From assembly GCF_018332655.1 (NCBI RefSeq), contig NZ_BOQL01000043.1:90983-154982 (forward strand): a DNA stretch of 64,000 bases, written 5' to 3'. The translations under genes and the position numbers were made by a program. This document shows, piece by piece, positions 1 through 6,325 of the stretch; position 1 is the stretch's first letter; the number at the start of each line of letters is the position of its first letter. Source of the stretch: Actinoplanes auranticolor (GTDB lineage Bacteria > Actinomycetota > Actinomycetes > Mycobacteriales > Micromonosporaceae). The notes beneath the pieces are model-generated. The model worked only from the letters and a program-made list of their open reading frames with translations, was not told where the DNA came from and did not search any database.

Positions 1-582
1 CAACGGCTCCGCGATGCCGTCCCCGGTGTCACCGGCCCCGCCGGGCAGGCCCTGGCCGGGATCACCCGGGCGTATCTGGCCGCCCTGGATGCGGTCATGG
101 TCCAGATCAACGCCCTCGAACAGCAGATCGAGACCGCGCTGCGCGCCCATCCGGATGCGGTGATCTTTACGAGTCTGCCGCGGGCCGGGACCGTGCGCGC
201 GGCTCGGCTGCTGGCCGAGATCGGTGACTGCCGGGCCCGGTTCCCGACCGCGGCGGCCCTGGCCGGGCTGGCCGGAGTCACCCCGTCGACGCGGCAGTCG
301 GGTCATACCCGGATCGTGGCGTTCCGGTGGGCCGTCGACAAACAGCTACGCGACGCGGTCTGTGATTTCGCCGGCGACAGCCGCCGCGACAACCCCTGGG
401 CCAACCACCTCTACCAACAAGCCCGCGCTCGGGGCAAGAACCACCACCACGCCGTCAGGATCCTGGCCCGCGCCTGGCTGGCCATCATCTACCGATGCTG
501 GACCAACCACACCCCGTACCAACCCGCCCGGCACCACGCCCTGCAAACCCTCCTCCAGCAAGATCCACAGCCGGCTGGTTGA
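1..582 (+). CDS. IS110-family transposase, C-terminal part (5' end outside window)
   Basis: This frame is open from base 1, so the gene begins upstream of the window; 193 residues are visible. They match the C-terminal region of IS110/IS116/IS902 transposases: a leucine-rich helical stretch, the sequence FTSLPRAGTVRAARLLAEIG, and then GVTPSTRQSG, the region that carries the conserved catalytic serine of this family. IS110 enzymes are DEDD/serine recombinases that mobilise their own element without long terminal repeats. The N-terminal DEDD half lies outside, so intactness cannot be judged. The reading frame ends at TGA just before a hairpin. I could not define the right end of the element. 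Confidence 0.85.
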   Translation, partial: QRLRDAVPGVTGPAGQALAGITRAYLAALDAVMVQINALEQQIETALRAHPDAVIFTSLPRAGTVRAARLLAEIGDCRARFPTAAALAGLAGVTPSTRQSGHTRIVAFRWAVDKQLRDAVCDFAGDSRRDNPWANHLYQQARARGKNHHHAVRILARAWLAIIYRCWTNHTPYQPARHHALQTLLQQDPQPAG

Positions 583-609
583 CACAGGGCACTCCCGCCG
601 AGACCGGGC

Positions 610-651
610 GAGGGCGGCCATTCGCCTGGCGGCTCATGAGCGGCCGCCCTC
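610..651. terminator. hairpin between IS110 gene and MFS gene
   Basis: GAGGGCGGCC at 610-619 is the exact complement of GGCCGCCCTC at 642-651, with a 22-base loop. It lies between two convergent genes and could stop both transcripts. There is no T-run, so the call is tentative. Confidence 0.4.
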
Positions 652-688
652 ACCCTGCCGGCTGCGTGCTCGCAAGACCGGGCGCCGG

Positions 689-2245
689 TCACGCGTCGTG
701 GCGGGGGTGGACCGGTGGGGCTGCCACGTCGCAGTAGGTGCGGACCGGTGTGTCCGCTGACCGGGCCGCTGTTGTGGCGTGCGCCCGAGTGGCGTCGGTA
801 GGGGTTGGGGTGTCGGTGGGGGTGTGGGCGGCGAGGTGGGTGGGGATCAGGGCTGCGGCGAGGGCTGCGCCGGCCAGCATGAGGGCGGCGCAGATCATCA
901 GGGCGTTGCGGTAGGTCGGGTGCAGGTCGGCCGGGTCGGTCAGGTTGCCCGTGCCGATGCCCGCCGCCAGGGGCAGGACCGCCACGGACAGCAGGCCGGC
1001 GGCCCGGGCGACCGCGTTGTTCACGCCGCTGGCGACGCCGGCGTACATGTCGTCCAGGGAACCCAGCGCGGTCGCGGTCAGCGGGGCCACCAGCAGGCAC
1101 AGGCCCAGGCCGAAGACGATCACCGGGGGCAGGACGTCCGTCCAGTACGACGCGCCCGGGCCGATGCGGCTCATCCAGAGCAGGCCCGCCGCCGCGATCA
1201 GCGGACCGGCCGTCATCGGGATGCGCGGACCGATGCGCTGACCCAGGGCGCCCGCGCGGGCCGACAGCAGCAGCATCAGCACCGTCACCGGCAGCAACGC
1301 CAGGCCACTGGCCAGCGGGCTGAACCCGGCGACCACCTGCAGGTTCAGCACCACCAGGAAGAAGACGCCGCCGTTGGCCGCGTACACCAGGAAGGTCACC
1401 AGGTTGGCGCCGGTGAAGGCGCGGGCGCTGAAGATCCCCAGGGGCAGCATCGGGTGCCGGGAGCGGCGCTGGGTCACCACGAACGCGGCCAGGCCGGCCA
1501 CGCCGATCAGCAGGGCGATCAGCACCTCCGGGCTGCCGGGACCGTTGGCCGGCCAGGCCGTGAAGCCGTAGGTCAGGCCGCCCAGCCCGGCGGCGCCGGT
1601 CAGCACCCCGGCCACGTCGAGCTCACGCGGCGCGGCCGGGTTGCGCGACTCGGGCACGTGCCGGGCGGCCACCAGCATGACCAGCGCCGCGATCGGTACG
1701 TTGATCAGGAAGATCAGCCGCCAGTCGCCCACCTCGACCAGCCAGCCGCCGAGGAACGGGCCCAGCGCGCCGCCGATGCCGCCCAGCCCGGACCAGGCCC
1801 CGATCGCCCGGGCCCGGTCCTCACGGGCGAACGACGCCTCGAGGATGGCCAGCGCGCCGGGGGTCAGCAGGGCGCCGCCGATGCCCTGCAGCACGCGGGC
1901 CGCGATGAGCATCTCCATGCTCTGCGCCAGCCCGCACAGCAGGGAGGCCAGGGCGAACCAGCCGACGCCGATCAGGAACACCCGTTTGCGCCCGAACCGG
2001 TCGCCGAGGGAGCCGCCGAGCAGGACCAGGGATGCGAGGCTGAGGGCGTACCCGTTGACGGTCCATTGCAGGTCGGCCGCGCCGCCGCCGAGGTCCTCGC
2101 TGATCGCCGGGAGCGCGATGTTGACCACCGTGGCGTCGATGAACGCCAGGCTGGACCCGAGCACGGTGGCCAGCAGCACCCACCGCCCGGCGGCGCTGCG
2201 ATAGCTGATGAGCGGGGCGGGGGCCCCTGCCGGCCGGAGATCCAT
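689..2245 (-). CDS. MFS transporter, DHA2 (14-TM) drug exporter family
   Basis: The 518-residue membrane protein has about 14 hydrophobic segments. FIDATVVNIALP near residues 35-46 is typical of the first helix of DHA2 exporters, and GDRFGRKR near 81-88 is MFS motif A. A glycine-rich antiporter motif C (ALGPFLGGWL) is followed by LIFLINVPI. Family members use the proton gradient to expel drugs, dyes or the host's own metabolites. The C-terminal tail is Thr/Pro/Ala-rich and likely cytoplasmic. The ATG start is supported by a TAGGGT box 7 bases upstream, which predicts a leaderless mRNA. No dedicated regulator adjoins it. A second, diverged DHA2 exporter lies at 41187-42695. The substrate cannot be read from the sequence. 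Confidence 0.9.
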   Translation of the reverse strand: MDLRPAGAPAPLISYRSAAGRWVLLATVLGSSLAFIDATVVNIALPAISEDLGGGAADLQWTVNGYALSLASLVLLGGSLGDRFGRKRVFLIGVGWFALASLLCGLAQSMEMLIAARVLQGIGGALLTPGALAILEASFAREDRARAIGAWSGLGGIGGALGPFLGGWLVEVGDWRLIFLINVPIAALVMLVAARHVPESRNPAAPRELDVAGVLTGAAGLGGLTYGFTAWPANGPGSPEVLIALLIGVAGLAAFVVTQRRSRHPMLPLGIFSARAFTGANLVTFLVYAANGGVFFLVVLNLQVVAGFSPLASGLALLPVTVLMLLLSARAGALGQRIGPRIPMTAGPLIAAAGLLWMSRIGPGASYWTDVLPPVIVFGLGLCLLVAPLTATALGSLDDMYAGVASGVNNAVARAAGLLSVAVLPLAAGIGTGNLTDPADLHPTYRNALMICAALMLAGAALAAALIPTHLAAHTPTDTPTPTDATRAHATTAARSADTPVRTYCDVAAPPVHPRHDA

Positions 2246-2252
2246 GTTCCGG

Positions 2253-2258
2253 ACCCTA
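2253..2258 (-). promoter_or_regulatory. -10 box TAGGGT of leaderless MFS gene
   Basis: On the minus strand TAGGGT is followed by CCGGAAC and then the ATG of the MFS gene. The 7-base gap puts the predicted transcription start on the A of the start codon. Confidence 0.55.
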
Positions 2259-2296
2259 CGCTCGGCCGGGGGCGGGCAGCATCGGCCGGGTGACGG

Positions 2297-2779
2297 TCAG
2301 GCCGTGCGGCGGACCGGGCGGGGCAGCGGGACCTGCACGCTGCGGGGCACGGCCGCCCGGGCCGCCAGCAGGGCGGCGGTGGCGGCGGTGGCCGGCCTGG
2401 TCGCCGTCGTGCCGCGCCGGACCAGCAGCAGCTCCACCCGGCTCAGCAGCTCGGCGCGCACGTACGGCTTCGTCAGGTAGTCGTCGGCGCCCGCGTCCAT
2501 CGCGGCCAGGATGCGGTGGTTGTTGACGTCCGCGCTGATCAGCATGATCGGCAGCTCGGCGGTGACCGGCTCGGCCCGCAGCCGGCGGCACAACTCGATG
2601 CCGGAGGAGCCGGGCATCCGCACGTCGAGCAGCACGGCGTCGATCCCGCCGGCGGCGAGCGCCCGCTGCGCGGAGTCGGCGTCGACGGCCTCCACGACCT
2701 CGTGACCGAGCCGGGCCAGCGCGAGCGAGATCAGCTCACGGTGGTCGGCGTCATCATCGGCGATGAGAACGGTGGGCAC
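2297..2779 (-). CDS. single-domain response regulator (CheY-like receiver)
   Basis: The protein is a receiver domain with a short basic, disordered tail and no DNA-binding output domain. The acidic pocket (IADDD, residues 6-10), the phosphoacceptor Asp52 in LLDVRMPG and Lys104 in YLTKPY are all present, so phosphorylation should be possible. I chose GTG at 2779 because GGAGG sits 8 bases upstream and the receiver fold begins at once. A GTG at 2866 would add 29 unconserved residues. Stand-alone receivers usually act by protein contact or inside phosphorelays. No histidine kinase is adjacent, so the partner is unknown. The Ala/Arg-rich last 40 residues look like low-complexity tail. Confidence 0.85.
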   Translation of the reverse strand: MPTVLIADDDADHRELISLALARLGHEVVEAVDADSAQRALAAGGIDAVLLDVRMPGSSGIELCRRLRAEPVTAELPIMLISADVNNHRILAAMDAGADDYLTKPYVRAELLSRVELLLVRRGTTATRPATAATAALLAARAAVPRSVQVPLPRPVRRTA

Positions 2780-2902
2780 GGGCGGCACCTCCAGCCATTC
2801 AGGAGAATCTGCTGGACTGTTCGGCACACCCGTCACGGTCACTGAGGCGTTAGGGGAATTTGCCACTCGGCCCGTCCGCTGTAGCGGCCGCTCGGGGAGG
2901 GC

Positions 2903-3208
2903 TCAGCGCAGGCGGGAGAGCCATTTGCGGTCGATCTCGGCCGGCAGGTCGACCTCGTGATGGCGGGCCAGCAGCACCACCTGGCAGAGCACGTCGGCCA
3001 GCTCGGCGCGGAAGTTGGCGGCCAGTTCGTCCGGGGTCAGGTCCTTGGTGCGGGCCTGGCCGGAGTGCATGAGATAGGCCTGGGTGAGCTCACCGACCTC
3101 CTCCTGCAGCTTCAGCAGGAACCAGGTGGCGTCCCGGCGGATGCCGAACCGCTCGGCGTACCGCTGGGACACCGTCTCGAGGTCGTCGGAGAGCCGGCGC
3201 AGGTCCAT
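2903..3208 (-). CDS. MazG-like nucleotide pyrophosphohydrolase
   Basis: This 101-residue all-helical protein resembles the MazG/dUTPase-like (all-alpha NTP pyrophosphatase) superfamily. EEVGELTQAY at about 36-45 and ELADVLCQV at about 69-77 correspond to the two metal-binding ExxE and ExxD motifs. Such enzymes hydrolyse (d)NTPs to NMP and pyrophosphate, often as house-cleaning activities. The length fits the short single-domain members. A TAGGTT box 6 bases before the ATG overlaps the stop codon of the upstream DUF4180 gene, so it may have its own leaderless promoter as well as read-through. Confidence 0.8.
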   Translation of the reverse strand: MDLRRLSDDLETVSQRYAERFGIRRDATWFLLKLQEEVGELTQAYLMHSGQARTKDLTPDELAANFRAELADVLCQVVLLARHHEVDLPAEIDRKWLSRLR

Positions 3209-3214
3209 CCGGCC

Positions 3215-3220
3215 AACCTA
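3215..3220 (-). promoter_or_regulatory. -10 box TAGGTT of the MazG-like gene
   Basis: On the minus strand TAGGTT is followed by GGCCGG and then the ATG. The first three bases are also the TAG stop of the upstream DUF4180 gene. Confidence 0.45.
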
Positions 3221-3601
3221 CTGGCCGGGTGGGCGGCCGGCCGGGGACAGGCGGGTGTCCAGCTCGTCGAGGTCGGCGACGAACCAGATCTGCCCGCCCC
3301 GGTTCGACTCGTGCACGAGGGCCCGCAACGCCGAGCTCTGCGCCAGGTGCGCCGAGAGGTCGCCGACGACGGCCAGCCGGACCCGGTAGTTGACGAACTT
3401 CTGCATGATTGCGCCGGCCAGCCCGGTGCCGAGCGTGAAGAACTCCGCCGGCAGCCGGGTGGCCGGCAACGCGACGACGTCGGCGCCGGCGTAGGTCGCG
3501 CCGATCAGGTCGAGGGCGTCCTGCTCGGTGGCCACCGGCGGGCCGTCCGGGGCGCAGACCAGCACCGGTACGCCGCCCCGCTGCTCCAGCCGGTCGGTCA
3601 T
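3218..3601 (-). CDS. DUF4180 domain protein
   Basis: The 127-residue protein matches DUF4180 as I recall the family. Features are GADVVALPATRLPAEFF, FTLGTGLAGAIMQKFVNYR near 55-73, RLAVVGDLS, and an ESNRGGQIWFV ending. The fold is STAS-like alpha/beta and the function is unknown. It overlaps the upstream HTH gene by 4 bases (ATGA), a sign of translational coupling. In other actinobacteria such genes often sit beside small regulators. I infer that the HTH protein and this protein work together, but nothing in the sequence shows how. Confidence 0.75.
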   Translation of the reverse strand: MTDRLEQRGGVPVLVCAPDGPPVATEQDALDLIGATYAGADVVALPATRLPAEFFTLGTGLAGAIMQKFVNYRVRLAVVGDLSAHLAQSSALRALVHESNRGGQIWFVADLDELDTRLSPAGRPPGQ

Positions 3602-4044
3602 CGCGGCACCTCCGCGCCGAACAGGCCGTTCTCCGCGCTGAGCAGTCCGTCAAGCAGCTGGAGGATGTCGGCGGTCTCGGCCGGCCCGCCCAGGATCACG
3701 ATTTTCATCCGGGATCGTCCCTTGTCGTAGATGGTCTGTAGGCGCAGCGGCTCGGGGGAGGCCCGGGGGGCCTGGGCGCCGGCCGTGAGCAGGGTGCTGA
3801 GCCGGTCGGCCGCTCCCGGCGCCAGGCCGTCGATCTGCACGATGCTGGACACCTCGACGTGCCCGCCCGCAGCGGCGGCGACCGGCGCACCGGTCAGGGC
3901 CTCGAGGTCCGCGCGGGCGATCCGGTACTGCTTGCCGATCTTGACGGCCTTGAGCCGGCCGTCGCGGACGTAGTTGCGGACCGTGCGCACGTGCAGTCCC
4001 AGTCGCTCGGCCACCTGCTCGACCGAGTACATGTCATTACCCAT
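3598..4044 (-). CDS. excisionase-type HTH DNA-binding protein
   Basis: Residues 5-50 (MYSVEQVAERLGLHVRTVRN, then YVRDGRLKAVKIGKQYRI) form a MerR/excisionase-type winged helix, the fold that binds DNA in helix_turn_helix_17 proteins. The remaining ~95 residues contain a small predicted alpha/beta region (VEVSSIVQIDGL, MKIVILGG) that may sense a ligand or form dimers. I use the ATG at 4044 because the domain starts there and the open frame upstream begins with a TTG far from any ribosome site. GGGGAG lies close upstream. The gene is the first of a coupled pair with DUF4180. Confidence 0.78.
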   Translation of the reverse strand: MGNDMYSVEQVAERLGLHVRTVRNYVRDGRLKAVKIGKQYRIARADLEALTGAPVAAAAGGHVEVSSIVQIDGLAPGAADRLSTLLTAGAQAPRASPEPLRLQTIYDKGRSRMKIVILGGPAETADILQLLDGLLSAENGLFGAEVPR

Positions 4045-4191
4045 CGCTCCCCAAAATCGCTGTCTCAGGGAAGGATACGGTATCAAGCAGTATGAGCGGA
4101 GCAGCAGCTCGCCGACCGGGGGTGGGGCACAATGACGCTGACGGCAGCCGGGAGCGAGCGGCTGGGCTGTCGCGCAAGGGGTTGAGGGAGG

Positions 4192-4207
4192 GTCGGGTTA
4201 ACCCTAC
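4192..4207. promoter_or_regulatory. 16-bp dyad operator upstream of the sensor kinase
   Basis: GTCGGGTTAACCCTAC is a near-perfect inverted repeat. It matches the dyad at 6250-6265 at 13 of 16 positions. Its right edge is 46 bases from the TAGCGT box at 4254, the same distance as at the MMPL gene. Binding by the NarL-type regulator encoded at 5603-6247 is inferred. Confidence 0.65.
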
Positions 4208-4253
4208 TGTCGACTGGGCAGTCAGCGGGATCGGACGGGAGGCCTCGAGTGCC

Positions 4254-4259
4254 TAGCGT
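4254..4259 (+). promoter_or_regulatory. -10 box TAGCGT of the sensor kinase gene
   Basis: TAGCGT followed by CAACGGT leads directly to the ATG at 4267. The same box, with CAAC after it, precedes the MMPL gene. Confidence 0.65.
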
Positions 4260-4266
4260 CAACGGT

Positions 4267-5574
4267 ATGACCACCACCTCCGCCCCCGCCGAGTTCGAAC
4301 CGGGTCTGGCTCAGCGCGTGCTGCGCCGGCTGGGCCAGGACACCCTCTACATCGCGGTCGGCTTTCCGCTGGGCCTCATCACGCTGGTCCTCTGCATGGT
4401 CGGCTTCTTCTTCGGCCTCGGGGCGGCGATCATCTGGATCGGGGTGCCCGCGCTGGTCGGCACCATCATGCTGGCCCGCGGCTTCGCCACCTTGGAGCGC
4501 GCCCGCCTCGCCCCGGTCCTCGGCCGCCGGCTGCCGCACCCGACCTACAAGCGCGCGGCGCCGGACGCCGGCATCGCCCGCCGGGCCCTCACCCCGCTCA
4601 GCGACGGGCAGTCGTGGCTCGATCTGCTGCACGGCATGTTCCGGTTCATCCCCAGCACCCTCGCCTTCGCCTTCGCGGTGGCCTGGTGGGCCGGCGCGCT
4701 CGGTGGGCTGACCTTCCCGTTGTGGGACTGGTCGATCCCGCGCGGGCCGGACAACCAGGATCTGCCGGAGCTGCTCGGCCTCGGGGCCGACTACTCCACC
4801 CGGGTCGTCTTCCACATGGCGATCGGCTTCTTCTTCGCCGGCACCCTGGTGCCGGTGATCCGCGGCCTGGCGATGCTGGAGGCCGGTTTTGCCCGAGGGC
4901 TGCTCAGCGGGGTCAACGAGCTGCGCGAGCAGGTGGCCTCGGCCGAGGCGGCCCGCGACACCGCTCAGGCCCAGAAGGCGGCGGCCGTCTCCGCCGAGGC
5001 GACCGCGCTGCGCCGGCTCGAGCGCGACATCCACGACGGTCCCCAGCAGCGGCTGGTCCGGCTGGCCATGGATCTGGGCCGGGCCCAGCAGCAGTTCAGC
5101 TCCGACCCGGAGGCCGCCAGAGCCACCGTCGCCGAGGCGCTGGCCCAGACCCGGGAGACCCTGGACGAGCTGCGGGCGCTCTCCCGCGGCATCGCCCCGC
5201 CGATCCTGGTCGACCGCGGCCTGCAGGCGGCGCTGACCGCGCTGGCCGGGCGCAGCACCATCCCGGTCGACCTGGACGCGCCCCCGATCTCGCGGCTCGA
5301 CCCGGCGGTGGAGACGACCGCGTACTTCGTCGTGGCCGAGGCGCTCACCAACGTCGCCAAGCACAGCTACGCCGGTGAGGTGCAGGTCAGCGTCCGGCGG
5401 GCGCCGACCGGGCTGCTGATCACGGTCGCGGACGACGGGGTCGGGGGAGCGAGCCTGGCCAAGGGGCACGGGCTGGCGGGCCTGTCGGACCGGGTCGAGG
5501 CGGCCGGCGGCGTGATGAGCCTGGAGAGTCCGGCCGGTGGTGGCACGACCCTGACGGTCGCCCTCCCCCTCTGA
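4267..5574 (+). CDS. two-component sensor histidine kinase (sensor domain + HisKA_3 + HATPase)
   Basis: The N-terminal half is a membrane sensor module with about four transmembrane segments (roughly residues 25-75 and 125-205). It resembles the actinobacterial sensor domain fused to NarL-class kinases. A helical linker leads to the dimerisation box RRLERDIHDGPQQRL with phosphoacceptor His256, then the ATP-binding domain with AEALTNVAKH and DDGVGGA. The 435-residue length is normal. The start at 4267 is set by the leaderless TAGCGT promoter; a GTG at 4249 would lie inside the promoter. The cognate regulator follows 28 bases downstream and an MMPL exporter after that. Signals of such kinases are usually envelope stress or lipophilic compounds; here the ligand is unknown. 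Confidence 0.92.
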   Translation: MTTTSAPAEFEPGLAQRVLRRLGQDTLYIAVGFPLGLITLVLCMVGFFFGLGAAIIWIGVPALVGTIMLARGFATLERARLAPVLGRRLPHPTYKRAAPDAGIARRALTPLSDGQSWLDLLHGMFRFIPSTLAFAFAVAWWAGALGGLTFPLWDWSIPRGPDNQDLPELLGLGADYSTRVVFHMAIGFFFAGTLVPVIRGLAMLEAGFARGLLSGVNELREQVASAEAARDTAQAQKAAAVSAEATALRRLERDIHDGPQQRLVRLAMDLGRAQQQFSSDPEAARATVAEALAQTRETLDELRALSRGIAPPILVDRGLQAALTALAGRSTIPVDLDAPPISRLDPAVETTAYFVVAEALTNVAKHSYAGEVQVSVRRAPTGLLITVADDGVGGASLAKGHGLAGLSDRVEAAGGVMSLESPAGGGTTLTVALPL

Positions 5575-5589
5575 CGGGGGCGCAGCGCA

Positions 5590-5595
5590 TAGGCT
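5590..5595 (+). promoter_or_regulatory. -10 box TAGGCT of the response regulator gene
   Basis: TAGGCT plus CGTCGGC precedes the ATG at 5603, a 7-base gap. The regulator can therefore be made from its own leaderless mRNA besides read-through from the kinase. No dyad like 4192-4207 is present here. Confidence 0.55.
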
Positions 5596-5602
5596 CGTCG
5601 GC

Positions 5603-6247
5603 ATGCGGGTGGTGATTGCCGACGACGCCGTGCTGTTGCGCGAGGGTCTGGTCCGGCTGGTGGAGGAGAACGGGCATACCGTCGTCGCGGCTGTCGGCGA
5701 CGGTCCGTCGCTGGTCGAGGCGATCGTCGAGCACCGGCCCGAGGTGTCCATCGTGGATGTACGGATGCCGCCGTCGCACACCGACGAGGGTCTGCGGGCG
5801 GCGGTCGAGGCCCGCAAGAAGGTGCCGGGCAGCCCGGTGCTGGTGCTGTCCCAGTACGTCGAGGTCGAGTACGCCGACGACCTGCTCGCCGACCGGACCG
5901 GGGCGATCGGCTATCTGCTCAAGGACCGCGTCTCCGAGGTCGCCGAGTTCCTCGACGCGCTGCGCCGGGTGGCCGGCGGCGGCACGGTGCTGGACCCGGA
6001 GGTGGTCGGCCAGCTGCTGGTCCGCCGCCGCCGCGACGACCCGCTGCGCAATCTCACCCCCCGCGAGCGCGAAGTGCTGGGCCTGATGGCCGAGGGCCGT
6101 TCGAACACGGCGATCGCCCGCAAGATGGTGGTGACCGAGGGCGCGGTGGAGAAGCACGTGCGCAACATCTTCACCAAGCTGGACCTGCCGCCGGACGAGG
6201 AACAGCACCGCCGGGTCCTGGCCGTGCTGACCTACCTGCAGTCCTGA
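5603..6247 (+). CDS. NarL/LuxR-family response regulator
   Basis: The 214-residue protein has a receiver domain (acidic Asp7/Asp8, phosphoacceptor Asp52 in SIVDVRMPP, Lys in YLLKDR) and a C-terminal LuxR-type helix-turn-helix. The latter begins LTPREREVLGLMAEGRSN and contains the recognition helix in EGAVEKHVRNIFTKL. It is the evident partner of the upstream kinase. The two dyads at 4192-4207 and 6250-6265 lie upstream of the kinase and exporter genes and are the best candidate targets. This would give autoregulation plus control of the efflux gene. That assignment is inference from context. Confidence 0.93.
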   Translation: MRVVIADDAVLLREGLVRLVEENGHTVVAAVGDGPSLVEAIVEHRPEVSIVDVRMPPSHTDEGLRAAVEARKKVPGSPVLVLSQYVEVEYADDLLADRTGAIGYLLKDRVSEVAEFLDALRRVAGGGTVLDPEVVGQLLVRRRRDDPLRNLTPREREVLGLMAEGRSNTAIARKMVVTEGAVEKHVRNIFTKLDLPPDEEQHRRVLAVLTYLQS

Positions 6248-6249
6248 CC

Positions 6250-6265
6250 GTAGGGCTAGCCCTAC
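6250..6265. promoter_or_regulatory. perfect 16-bp palindromic operator upstream of the MMPL gene
   Basis: GTAGGGCTAGCCCTAC is a perfect palindrome 3 bases after the regulator's stop codon. It lies 46 bases upstream of the TAGCGT box of the exporter gene, as at 4192-4207. Confidence 0.7.
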
Positions 6266-6311
6266 CCCCGACCGGCCTGCTCACCGGATCGATCGGCCGC
6301 TCCGCGCTCCC

Positions 6312-6317
6312 TAGCGT
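6312..6317 (+). promoter_or_regulatory. -10 box TAGCGT of the MMPL gene
   Basis: TAGCGT plus CAACACCC precedes the ATG at 6326, an 8-base gap. A GGATCG block is conserved 20-25 bases upstream in both this promoter and the kinase promoter, at the -35 position. Confidence 0.62.
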
Positions 6318-6325
6318 CAACACCC

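Noticed and set aside
779..2293. Long open frame antisense to the DHA2 exporter
   Set aside because: Its translation is rich in Gln, Arg, Gly and His with no hydrophobic pattern, typical of the antisense frame of a GC-rich gene.
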